Shown: in pieces, positions 5,644 to 14,076 of the stretch
Position numbering within the stretch: position 1 is the first letter of the stretch
How the letters are laid out: each line of letters opens with the position of its first letter
Source of the DNA: a bacterium
GTDB lineage: Bacteria; UBP14; UBA6098; B30-G16
Assembly (NCBI GenBank): GCA_027007865.1
Contig: JALTEE010000004.1
Location: forward strand, 1 to 14,112
DNA: 14,112 nucleotides
Direction of reading: 5' to 3'
The notes under the pieces: model-generated
Databases searched by the model: none
Seen by the model: the letters and a program-made list of their open reading frames with translations, nothing else
Told to the model about the DNA's origin: nothing
Made by a program: the position numbers and the translations under genes

Positions 5644-6042
5644 ATTTCAGATAGAATATTCGCTTCATTACATTTTTCTCGTCTCCAATTTTTACTCGCA
5701 CAAGATATATCCCGGATAAAACCGATTGGTCAGGCGTCCAGATGAATGTGCGGACACCTTTCGTAGGAGCCGCTCTGTATCCATTTTGGGCATGTTGTGA
5801 ACCTGCTCCTACCACTACATTTCCACGCAAATCGTATATCTCGATATCCGTAGGGGTTTGGTGCGCCAATTCTCATTCGACAAAAAAGAATTTATTCTAT
5901 CGAACGATGTGCATTGCGGCGATGCAAAATTGTTTATCTGTGGAGACCACCTCGAGCATTGCTCTTTCAACACATCGAGCCGACTGCCGAAAAGCACCGA
6001 AGATAGAATTAAAATCGAAACGATAAAAAATTTCTTTCTCAT
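5642..6042 (-). pseudogene. Collapsed secreted-protein gene: signal peptide joined out of frame to a sorting tail
   Basis: An ATG at 6042, with GTGAGGGA just upstream, opens a good signal peptide (MRKKFFIVSILILSSVLFGS) and a short mature stretch with two Cys (RLDVLKEQCSRW...). This frame then enters the palindrome region and stops at 5815. The sorting tail (DIEIYDLRGNVVV...FIWTPDQSVLSGIYLVRVKIGDEKNVMKRIFYLK) is in another frame, closed upstream by a TGA at 5875-5873. The frames can therefore meet only within about 5868-5875, which is also where similarity to the intact hydrolase tail begins. The body of the protein and the left arm of palindrome element 2 are missing. It starts 7 bp after the lipoprotein stop, so it would be the second gene of that operon. 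A functional short peptide from the first frame is possible but unlikely. Confidence 0.65.
5763..5812 (-). repeat. Palindromic element 1, second copy, in the pseudogene tail
   Basis: GTAGGAGC (5763-5770) and GCTCCTAC (5805-5812) pair perfectly. Compared with 3760-3809 one base in each arm has changed so that a G-C pair becomes A-T. The inner stem carries further changes (GGGCATGTT / AACCTGCTC) and is weaker. It lies in a 141-bp near-identical block (5727-5867 against 3724-3864). Confidence 0.7.
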
Positions 6043-6049
6043 ACATCCC

Positions 6050-7108
6050 TCACTTTTCAGATGTTATCGAGTTAAGAAAAATTTTCGAATTGTGCCTAAA
6101 TGAGCGCATAATTACTTCGCAGTGTCGAAGATACGGTTCTTTTTTAATGCTGGGTGCAAAAACAGCGCCATCGAGAATATATCTTCGATGATTTTCCACA
6201 TCGTCAAGAATGAAGCCGACAACAGGACCACCGAGCGTTTTTTTCGCATTGAACCAGCGTGAACGATACATTATTCCCGACAATCCGTCGAGCGATGTTC
6301 GCTCGTATGTTAAAAATCCGTGCTGAAGCGAATCGCCTTCGTAGAAAATTGCGCAAAGGCTGTCTCGAATGTGCGTGAACCATTTGAGCGAAATTTTCCC
6401 CACATCTGCGGGAGCGAGCGGCGTCCAATATACGAAAACCCATCGCTCCGGTTCGAGCGCTCGAAGCCAGAGAAAATGCTCCGCCGCCACACCTTTTTCC
6501 CAATCGAACATCCGCGGCACACGAATCCCGAAGCCGTATTGCCGCGCTATTTTTTTCTCCAAATCTATTTTCTCTCCTTCGCTGCCGTATTCACCGAAAA
6601 GCCATTCCCCAACATTTTCATTACAGTAATCGTTCACGATTTTAAAAAGTTCGTCGGTGTGCGAAATGATATAATCGCTCAATTCATCCACTGTTGGCGC
6701 GGTCAGGATGATGAGAATTTGATTTTTTGCCCAGACATCGTGTTTTATAAAAATATTGTATTTTCCGAGTTTCACGCTGTCCAGCGCTTGCGGAGATAAA
6801 TTCATTCTGATATATGCACCCCAATCACCGGGAGAATTGAGCGATGCAGAAATTAGCACGATATGGTGCACTGTGGCATTGTCCAATGTAGATGTGTCGC
6901 CCCATTCTATTCTGAAAAGTTTTTCAGGGCGCGGAGTTTTTATAGGACGCTCGAATGCTATTTCGAGCGGTTCGCGGAGTTTTTCTATTTCGTATTTGTC
7001 CGCAAATGTGTAAATTGCATTATAACTGCCTATCGCTTCGGGCTTCATTTTTGAGCAGCCGATGACGAACAGCAATAACAAAACGAGAGATGTCCAAAAA
7101 ATCTTCAT
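6050..7108 (-). CDS. DUF4837-like lipoprotein
   Basis: A 352-aa protein starting MKIFWTSLVLLLLFVIGCSK, a lipoprotein signal with lipobox VIGC (Cys18 lipidated). The body matches the DUF4837 pattern as I know it: DVWAKNQILIILTAPTVDEL, FGIRVPRMFDW, HFLWLRALEPERWVFVYWTPL, IRDSLCAIFYEGDSLQHGFLTYER and RSRWFNAKKTLGGPVVGFILDD. The family occurs mostly in Bacteroidetes and relatives, is predicted envelope-anchored, and has no established function. The frame stays open 69 codons further upstream, but that part is only translation of a dispersed repeat (LDSRFHGND...), so the ATG at 7108 is preferred. No good Shine-Dalgarno precedes it, so translation may be leaderless or weak. The pseudogene follows 7 bp after its stop. 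Confidence 0.8.
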   Translation of the reverse strand: MKIFWTSLVLLLLFVIGCSKMKPEAIGSYNAIYTFADKYEIEKLREPLEIAFERPIKTPRPEKLFRIEWGDTSTLDNATVHHIVLISASLNSPGDWGAYIRMNLSPQALDSVKLGKYNIFIKHDVWAKNQILIILTAPTVDELSDYIISHTDELFKIVNDYCNENVGEWLFGEYGSEGEKIDLEKKIARQYGFGIRVPRMFDWEKGVAAEHFLWLRALEPERWVFVYWTPLAPADVGKISLKWFTHIRDSLCAIFYEGDSLQHGFLTYERTSLDGLSGIMYRSRWFNAKKTLGGPVVGFILDDVENHRRYILDGAVFAPSIKKEPYLRHCEVIMRSFRHNSKIFLNSITSEK

Positions 7109-7113
7109 ATTCA

Positions 7114-7143
7114 ATAAGAAAATCCGCAAAAAGCGACGGTCAA
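7114..7143 (-). promoter_or_regulatory. Tentative promoter of the lipoprotein gene
   Basis: On the minus strand TTGACC (7143-7138), an 18-nt spacer and TCTTAT (7119-7114). Transcription would begin at or next to the ATG at 7108, which agrees with the missing Shine-Dalgarno. The -10 is weak. Confidence 0.25.
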
Positions 7144-7150
7144 GGAATTT

Positions 7151-7313
7151 AAATGATAAAAAACAAACTGGATTCCAAACCGAGTTGGGAATGACACCCT
7201 TCGGGTGATTCAGGGCTTCACCATCTATCAAGGTCGCTCCTTGTTGTCGCTCGAATACTGTCCTGTCATTCCCGCACTTTGTCTTGTCATTCCCGTGAAA
7301 ACGGGAATCCAGC
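7151..7313 (-). repeat. Composite dispersed intergenic element, copy B (inverted)
   Basis: Read on the minus strand this has the same order as 839-1021: GGATTCCCG hairpin, GTGCGGGAATGACAGGACA, a TTCGAGCGACAACAAGGAGCG block, GAATCACCCGAAGGGTG, TCATTCCCAACTC hairpin, then CAGTTTGTTTTTTATCATTT. It ends about 40 bp before the lipoprotein start codon and so lies in its upstream region. With the terminator and a 16-nt direct repeat AGCGTTCCGCTT(G/A)ACC (7315-7330, 7359-7374) it fills the gene-free stretch 7109-7518. Confidence 0.7.
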
Positions 7314-7460
7314 AAGCGTTCCGCTTGACCATTCGCCCGTCATACACCCTGCTCCCATAGCGTTCCGCTTAACCGTCCACGCTTCGATATTGCGTGCAAA
7401 TTTGAATTTTTCAATTAAAATTATAAAAATCTCAATAAAATCCACGGCAAATAAATATTT

Positions 7461-7507
7461 TATAAAAAGCCCGATGACACTTCTATCATCGGGCTTCGAT
7501 TTTTTAT
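7461..7507 (-). terminator. Strong bidirectional-type terminator after the giant gene
   Basis: AAGCCCGATGA (7467-7477) and TCATCGGGCTT (7486-7496) form a perfect 11-bp stem with an 8-nt loop. On the minus strand it is followed by TTTTTATAAAAT, immediately downstream of the giant gene's stop. A T-run also follows on the plus strand (7499-7504). Confidence 0.85.
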
Positions 7508-7518
7508 ATTCGGAAATA

Positions 7519-10500
7519 TTATCTCACCAGCAGCGCTTTTGTAACTGCGGCGCCATTCGGAGTATCGATTCTGATGATATATAGTCCGGTCGCTGCGGGT
7601 TCTCCATCGTCGGTTTCGGCATTCCATTCAAGCGAATGAGTTCCAACAGAAAGTTCTCCGGAGAATAGATTACGCACAAGTTTCCCGCTGTAATCGTATA
7701 TTTTCAGAGATGCGTTTCCGTTCTGCGGCATCTGCACCGTGATTTCCGTCGAACTGTTAAACGGCGTCGGCGAAGTTTTTAGTGCCAATTTATCTGGTAT
7801 TGATGCCATTTCTGCAGATGGCGGAGGTGGAGGATTGCCAGTCGCATAACCATTCGATGAATACCCTCGCCCAAATCCTGCATAACTTTCATCGACAATG
7901 AGAGAACAATCACCCGATAAAAATGCCCAATAACCCATTCCCGATTCGAGTTCGGCCGTGCTCGAATATGAATCCCCGTCAAATGAATACACGGGCGGAA
8001 TAAATAATCCATCGGGTGAAGTCGTAATGAGAGTGGTCGAGACTTCCTCCGAAGATGCGGGCGCTGCGATAATATTCCATCCCGCAGAACAAGAAATCGT
8101 GTATGAAAGCATCGGAGTGCCTGTAATGGTAACATCCATTTCGCCGATTGATAGTATCCAGTATCCGCGCCCCATATCGAGTTCGTCTGCGGCAAAATAA
8201 GACGATGTTGCAGGGTCGTATCCGAATGCTTCGATTGCCGTGGGGAACAACTGTCTCCAATCGGTTATATATGGCTGGACAGGCAACGAAATCATATTCC
8301 AGCCATTTTCGAGATGAATTGTGAATGAAATATCGTCGTCATCCGCCGGGTCGTTCGGGTCGGATTCGAGCATAACTTCTTCTCCATCTGACAATCCGCC
8401 ACCATCGGTATCGTAATTGTGCGGGTCTGTGTTGTGTTGATATTCTTCGAGGTTGGATAGTCCATCGTCGTCGTTGTCCATATTTGCCAAGCCACGAATC
8501 GTATCCGAGCCAAAGAAATAATTTTCCCAATCGTCTGGGAGTCTGTCGCCATCAGCATCGGCATCTGAATTCGGGTCGAGTTCGGGCGATGCGATTTCTG
8601 CAAGGTCGGGAACGCCATCGCCATCGGTATCCGAACTGCGAGGATTAGTTCCCGCAAGATATTCATTTCGATTTGTGATAAGGTCTCCATCGTCATCGCC
8701 GTCGGGTGCGCAAGAATCTATGCTGCCAAAGAAATATTCTTCCCACCAGTCGGGAATACCATCGCCATCGCTGTCTGCAATATCATAGAAAGCGACACTT
8801 TCCGAATCGGGAGAACTATAATTGAGCGCAGAATCAACAGCGATTATCGAAACATAATAATCTCCGCCGACAATCAGATTTTCAAATGTATATTCGGTCG
8901 AATCCGCTGGCAGTTGCGTGCTGTATGTGATTTCGCCCGGCGCTGTTCCTACCGTGAGAACATACGAATACACATCGGCATCGCCGTTCCACGAAACGAG
9001 AAGCATTTTGTCCGCAAGATTTGGGATAACCGATGTTATTTCGACAAACGGCGGAATCGTATCCCGTTCCGCAGGGTCGCTTCCAAATGGCGTTACAACA
9101 GTAATTTCACTTTCATTACCAGCATTATCATAAGCGGAAACTCCGAAAACAAAATCGAGCGTATCGGGAACCATCACTTTCGCATTATCGAAAGCATAAT
9201 AGTTCACATCGGCGACATCGATTGTTTCCCACCAATCTATGTGGTCAGATTGCTGCCAGCCTTTGTGAACTTTGTATCCCACGACATCGCGTTCGGGATT
9301 ATACTGCCAAGTTATGCGAACAGTCTCATCGTTCACCCACGACGCCAACGCTCCCGTCGGCGCAGATGGCGCAACATCGTCTTCGGGGAAAGAAATCACA
9401 TCCACAGAATCGACAAGGGAAGCAAATCGGTTGTTCTGGTCTTCGGCGTAAGCAACGAGATAGTAGTTTCCTTCCTGAAAACCGAGTTCGTCGAAATTAT
9501 AAGTTCTATCTATCGAAAAATCATCTGTCAGCGTAATTTTGTCTATCGGCATTGCTCCTGCGGTGATGTCCATCGGCTTTAGCATCAGAGTTACCACAAC
9601 CGTATCGCCTGCTTGCGCTCCGCTTATATCGCCCGATATATCGAAACCACTGCCAGTAGAAGTTGTCGATAGTCCAAGTCCGAGCGCATTTCGGAAACTC
9701 TTTACCTGAACGAGATGGTCGCTGTCACCTGCGGGAAGGTCGTTTATATGCGCTGTCCAAATACCAGCATCGCTCCGCTTTATCATCATCCCTTGATAAT
9801 AGTCGCCATCGTAATATCCATCGAACCTGACTAACTCCGCATCTTCGCTATACGAGCAGGAATCGAGCGTGATTGTGTGTCCTTCGGGTGTTTCCACGGA
9901 GAAGGATGGATGAACATCTTCGTTTGTGCGAAGGATAAACATTTTCATATCATCGTCGTTCATATCATAACTCAGGTCTTCGGACACGAGAGAACTCTTA
10001 CAGTAGAATGTTCGCAACATATCGAGCGGGGTATATGCTCTTGCTTCCGACATCAACGATAGGCTTCCATCGATGTATGCGATACTGGGTCGCAGTCCGA
10101 AGAAGTTGAGATACGCTTCTCCTTTGACACCCCAGTGTCCGCCGGAGTCGCCGCCGTGTTTAAATTCGCCAAAATACAGGTCGCCATCGACTTCGATGTC
10201 GTGAGTTGGAAATAGCCAGGCTATAGCGTGATGGTCGATGTGCACTTCTACACCTGCATCACCAGTGAAGTGGAAATCGCCCACGGGTTCGCGCCACATT
10301 GAAAGTTCAGTTCCGCCCTGTGCCCAAATATGGCTGCTGAAGGTGGTTCTCAAATTAGCGTATCCTGTAAGTGCCCAACCACCGCCGCCATAGTTCCACT
10401 GATACCGAAGTCCAGCCTCACCTCTTGCGAGATGTTCGAGAAAACGAACAGCGCCTTCCAGACCAAATTCATCGTGTTCAAAATCTATCCAAACACTCGG

Positions 10501-13500
10501 TTCCATTCTGACCACAGAACCGAAATAAGGCACCGATGGACCGCCTGTAAGTTGGCAACCGAATTGTATATATATATTGGATGGGTCTGTAATGTGTCGG
10601 ACTTCACCATTTACACCCGTTAAGAAAAATCCTGTCGCACCGAGAGGCACTCCCGGACTCCAGCCCATAAACTCCAGTCTAACATCGTCGAGACCGACAT
10701 CGCGAATAATCGTTACATAAGCGCCGATATATGTATCGCTTCCGAGTCCCGACATAAGCCCCGAAATCTCGAACCTGCCACCGCCAGAGAAGCGTGTTAT
10801 CACACCATCTTCCCACACGAGACGCAATTTGGCGCGCCGAATGCCGACCGTTCGTCCTCCTGCGGGAAATACAAAATCGGGGAAGGTTATGGCGAGGTCG
10901 AGGTCTATCAATTTACCATCGTAAATCGCCAGAGAATGCGCATCTATCTGGAAATAACCGCCATCTATAAAACTCGTCGATGGTATTAATGATGAATTAA
11001 CTTTCATATAGATTCTACCAGCATAAATCGTATCTCCGCTGACATATACATCCTGAAATTTGAATCTAAACGCATTATCCCAAAGACCGATTTCAAATTC
11101 ATCGACATAATATTCCACAGTTCCATCGTAGTAGCTCCTCCTGTAAATTCCAATTGAGCCGATGAAATTTGCGCCGTTATTTATAGAGATGTCCCCGCTT
11201 ATTTGCCACCATCCTTCATCAACATTTATTTCTGCGGGGTCGAGCGAAGCGGTATATGAAAATGGCGCTCCCATAAGCGAATCCGGTGTGATTTTATCGA
11301 GTATCGAATCGGGAAGCATAGATGTGCTCGGGTCAAATCGGAAGCGAATGCCATCGTAGGTCAGGTCGAATGCTCCACCATATACATAGGGTTTCGAGCC
11401 ATCCTCGTGAGCAAAGCGCGCAAGACCTGTTCCTGCTTCGAGGTCGAGGTCGATGTATGCGCCGACATCGCCTATCGAACTAATATATGCAATCGTATCC
11501 CCTGAAGCATTCACCAAACGGATGTTTCCATATACTCTATCTTCGGTTACATTGTCGGAGCAAATCTGGAACGAGCCATAATCGATGCAGGTCATTGCCG
11601 TCCAGGTGTATCCCGCGAGCGGAATCGTATATTCCCCGACTTCCGTCTGAACTATCAATGTGCCAGCATACGCGGAAGAACTGCTATATGGGCAGAACTG
11701 AATCGTTATATATTTCCATTCGTCGGGGTCCACGGTAAAAGTATCGTGTCCTGTAATTGAAAACGCGCCGGAACCAACGAGCGTCATCGATGTTATAGCA
11801 ATCGGCACATCGCCGTTATTTCGCACAGTGATGCGCTTTGTATTGCAATCGTCCATTGCAACACTATCAAAAACGAGCGAGTGAGGAGTTAGCGAAAGCG
11901 CCGATGCCGGCGTTATCACGCCGCTGCCATATAGCCAAACGGGAACGGTAGGATTATGTGTGTCGTTTGTGAACAGTGTCATTATTCCCGAATCCGCTTC
12001 GGCAGCGGTAGGACAATATTGCACGGTAATCGAATCCCATTCCCCCACTTCGATTGTCATCGGCAGAGAAGACGATATCGAGAAATTCGCATTGTCAAAA
12101 TTAACGCTGTCGATTGTGAGTTCCGCAGCACCTGTATTTCCAATACCGAGATATTGCGGTCCGCATCCTCCAACAGATACTTCGCCGAATTCGAGCGCAC
12201 CCGTAGATGCCCTGAATTCCGGACCTGCGGGTTCGTTCACCCAAATCGTTGTCGTTGCGGTATCGACATCGCCGCAAGGGTCATCGACGATTAGGGATAC
12301 CGTGTAATTCCCAACTTCTGTAAATATGTGTTCCACGCTCACATTGGACGATGAGTCTCCATCGCCAAAATACCACATACGCGACGAGACATATCCTTGC
12401 GAACTATCGACAAAAGTAACCGTCATCGGAGCGGTTCCATACATTTCAGATGCCGAAATTCGAGCGGATAGTTCGGGACAGGAAACCGTTATAACAGCGG
12501 TATCGGTTTGCGATGTGCAGAAATTGGAAACCGTGAGTGTGGCATAATAAGTTCCGGGTTCGGAATAAGTGTGAGCGATTGAATCTGTGGATGAAGTATC
12601 GCCGTCGCCAAAATTCATAAAAGCGCTTTCTATTAGCCCTGTGCTGTTATTTCGAAAGATGACTTCGAGTGGTGCGGTTCCCGATGTTGGGACAGCGGAG
12701 AGGTTCGCTGTAAGGTCTTCGCAACAGTTTTTATCGAACAAAACATCGTGGTCACTTTCTGTGAAACGATTTTCCCAAACGATTGCGGGACACCCGCCGG
12801 GCGCTTCATTGGAAACAGCGATTGCAGGAAATGTTTCCTGCGCTGTCGCTTCATCCGATACATCGGACGATGTGCCCCAATATCCGTCGAACGGGCGGGA
12901 AACCATCACTACCTTTCCCTGCTCCCAATATGATACGAGAAAAGCATTATCGCTGCTTACAATATCTGCATATTTTTCGTTTCTGAATGTAAGTGCAACG
13001 AACTCGCTTCCCCAATTTATACCGCCATCGGTAGAAATTGCGCTATAGATATCGTGGTCGCTATCGGAATATTTATATGTATAAACAATTGCGGCATTTT
13101 CACCATCGGCAGCAATACGAGGATACGCTCCCGAAGAAGCGACAGTCGAGCCATCGCTCCATGTAACGCCATAATCGCTGCTGCGTGATGCCCAGATAGA
13201 ACTTTCTTCGCCATCGCCTGTTTGAGTTGTAATCACAAGCCCACCTAATTGAGTATATGCAATATCGCAATAACCTGCGCCCTCGCTGGTGAAATCGATG
13301 AGCGACCAGGTGAGCCCGAAATCCGTCGAGCGGGCAAGATGAACATCGGTGCCCCAAATATTGCTGCGGATATAGGCGACATATACATAATAATACGAAT
13401 CGGTATCTGTGATAATCCGTGCATTAGATTTTCCGGTGAAGGATGAACCATCGATTGAATGGATTTCCCCACCGGCGCCGGTAAAAGAAAATCTCGCAAC

Positions 13501-14076
13501 CTGAACATCGTTGCTGGATGTATGGCAACTGAGGAAAACCCAATTCTGTTCACCTTCGCCGATGGCGATTTGCGGATAATTAAGGTCATAGGAATCGTTT
13601 GTTATTTGGATTAGAGGTGTCCAGGTTTCTCCGCCATCTGTGGATTTTACGACGGCAATATATTTATGGGAATGCTCACTGTCGCTCATCTTAAATGCAA
13701 CGAATATTGCGCCGTCCGATGATGTAGCTATCGCAGGTTTACCTTCAAAATTGCCGCTTGACGCAACATATATATCGCTGCCAAATGATTTTTCAGAAGC
13801 GCGCTCGGGAAGAGCTCGAAGAGGATAGATATGGCTTTCGCAATCGACGCTCACACCAGCAGAAATTCCAGCCATCTCATCTATTCGCTGCTGAATCGAA
13901 ATGACCGAAGCAGCATCGCCGGAATGCTTTGCCGTCGAAAGTTGTTCTATCAGGTCTCCACCAGTAAATGAATTTTCGGCAAGCGAAAATCCCGGCTGAA
14001 GATTTAACACGCCTGCATTGCTCGATGAAATAATAAGCACACACAGCACAAAAAACAACAGTGATTTCTTAAACAT
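7519..14076 (-). CDS. Giant secreted multidomain protein (2185 aa) with C-terminal sorting domain
   Basis: The ATG at 14076 is chosen because GGGAGG sits 6 nt upstream; the frame extends 8 codons to a TTG but those codons contain the RBS itself. Domains by residue: signal peptide (1-21, ...SSSNA); a sialidase-like beta-propeller with four Asp-box motifs (STDGGETW 145, STDFGLTW 250, SSDYGVTW 299, STDGGINW 348); two PKD domains (about 455-532 and 536-614, FGDGDTSS and FGDGDSSS); two HYDIN/choice-of-anchor-D-like domains (620-719, 725-824); an unrecognised beta-rich region (829-1352); an uncharacterised stretch (1358-1562); two Fn3-like domains (1569-1662, 1674-1764); thrombospondin-3-like Ca-binding repeats (1767-1915, DSDGDGIPDWW, DTDGDGVPD); a duplicated GWNMISLP / GWNIIAAP module (1924-2062); a proline linker; and a FlgD-Ig/Por-type tail (2100-2185, KIYDYSGKLVRNL...GLYIIRI). 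No sialidase active-site set was recognised; a surface adhesin or structural role is inferred. Confidence 0.85.
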   Translation of the reverse strand: MFKKSLLFFVLCVLIISSSNAGVLNLQPGFSLAENSFTGGDLIEQLSTAKHSGDAASVISIQQRIDEMAGISAGVSVDCESHIYPLRALPERASEKSFGSDIYVASSGNFEGKPAIATSSDGAIFVAFKMSDSEHSHKYIAVVKSTDGGETWTPLIQITNDSYDLNYPQIAIGEGEQNWVFLSCHTSSNDVQVARFSFTGAGGEIHSIDGSSFTGKSNARIITDTDSYYYVYVAYIRSNIWGTDVHLARSTDFGLTWSLIDFTSEGAGYCDIAYTQLGGLVITTQTGDGEESSIWASRSSDYGVTWSDGSTVASSGAYPRIAADGENAAIVYTYKYSDSDHDIYSAISTDGGINWGSEFVALTFRNEKYADIVSSDNAFLVSYWEQGKVVMVSRPFDGYWGTSSDVSDEATAQETFPAIAVSNEAPGGCPAIVWENRFTESDHDVLFDKNCCEDLTANLSAVPTSGTAPLEVIFRNNSTGLIESAFMNFGDGDTSSTDSIAHTYSEPGTYYATLTVSNFCTSQTDTAVITVSCPELSARISASEMYGTAPMTVTFVDSSQGYVSSRMWYFGDGDSSSNVSVEHIFTEVGNYTVSLIVDDPCGDVDTATTTIWVNEPAGPEFRASTGALEFGEVSVGGCGPQYLGIGNTGAAELTIDSVNFDNANFSISSSLPMTIEVGEWDSITVQYCPTAAEADSGIMTLFTNDTHNPTVPVWLYGSGVITPASALSLTPHSLVFDSVAMDDCNTKRITVRNNGDVPIAITSMTLVGSGAFSITGHDTFTVDPDEWKYITIQFCPYSSSSAYAGTLIVQTEVGEYTIPLAGYTWTAMTCIDYGSFQICSDNVTEDRVYGNIRLVNASGDTIAYISSIGDVGAYIDLDLEAGTGLARFAHEDGSKPYVYGGAFDLTYDGIRFRFDPSTSMLPDSILDKITPDSLMGAPFSYTASLDPAEINVDEGWWQISGDISINNGANFIGSIGIYRRSYYDGTVEYYVDEFEIGLWDNAFRFKFQDVYVSGDTIYAGRIYMKVNSSLIPSTSFIDGGYFQIDAHSLAIYDGKLIDLDLAITFPDFVFPAGGRTVGIRRAKLRLVWEDGVITRFSGGGRFEISGLMSGLGSDTYIGAYVTIIRDVGLDDVRLEFMGWSPGVPLGATGFFLTGVNGEVRHITDPSNIYIQFGCQLTGGPSVPYFGSVVRMEPSVWIDFEHDEFGLEGAVRFLEHLARGEAGLRYQWNYGGGGWALTGYANLRTTFSSHIWAQGGTELSMWREPVGDFHFTGDAGVEVHIDHHAIAWLFPTHDIEVDGDLYFGEFKHGGDSGGHWGVKGEAYLNFFGLRPSIAYIDGSLSLMSEARAYTPLDMLRTFYCKSSLVSEDLSYDMNDDDMKMFILRTNEDVHPSFSVETPEGHTITLDSCSYSEDAELVRFDGYYDGDYYQGMMIKRSDAGIWTAHINDLPAGDSDHLVQVKSFRNALGLGLSTTSTGSGFDISGDISGAQAGDTVVVTLMLKPMDITAGAMPIDKITLTDDFSIDRTYNFDELGFQEGNYYLVAYAEDQNNRFASLVDSVDVISFPEDDVAPSAPTGALASWVNDETVRITWQYNPERDVVGYKVHKGWQQSDHIDWWETIDVADVNYYAFDNAKVMVPDTLDFVFGVSAYDNAGNESEITVVTPFGSDPAERDTIPPFVEITSVIPNLADKMLLVSWNGDADVYSYVLTVGTAPGEITYSTQLPADSTEYTFENLIVGGDYYVSIIAVDSALNYSSPDSESVAFYDIADSDGDGIPDWWEEYFFGSIDSCAPDGDDDGDLITNRNEYLAGTNPRSSDTDGDGVPDLAEIASPELDPNSDADADGDRLPDDWENYFFGSDTIRGLANMDNDDDGLSNLEEYQHNTDPHNYDTDGGGLSDGEEVMLESDPNDPADDDDISFTIHLENGWNMISLPVQPYITDWRQLFPTAIEAFGYDPATSSYFAADELDMGRGYWILSIGEMDVTITGTPMLSYTISCSAGWNIIAAPASSEEVSTTLITTSPDGLFIPPVYSFDGDSYSSTAELESGMGYWAFLSGDCSLIVDESYAGFGRGYSSNGYATGNPPPPPSAEMASIPDKLALKTSPTPFNSSTEITVQMPQNGNASLKIYDYSGKLVRNLFSGELSVGTHSLEWNAETDDGEPAATGLYIIRIDTPNGAAVTKALLVR

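Noticed and set aside
5815..5869. Programmed frameshift joining the two pseudogene frames
   Set aside because: A six-T run lies upstream, but slippage there leads at once to the TGA at 5875-5873, so the frames could not be joined. A deletion junction explains the break better.
7109..7315. Upstream extension of the lipoprotein gene by 69 codons
   Set aside because: The extra residues (LDSRFHGNDKTKCGND...) are the translation of dispersed repeat copy B. The ATG at 7108 begins a proper lipoprotein signal with lipobox.
10828..10841. TTTGGCGCGCCGAA, identical to the centre of palindrome element 2, inside the giant gene
   Set aside because: The GTAGGGG / CCCCTAC arms are missing and the codons are read in another frame in an ordinary beta-rich stretch. 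It is probably chance sharing of a self-complementary GC core.
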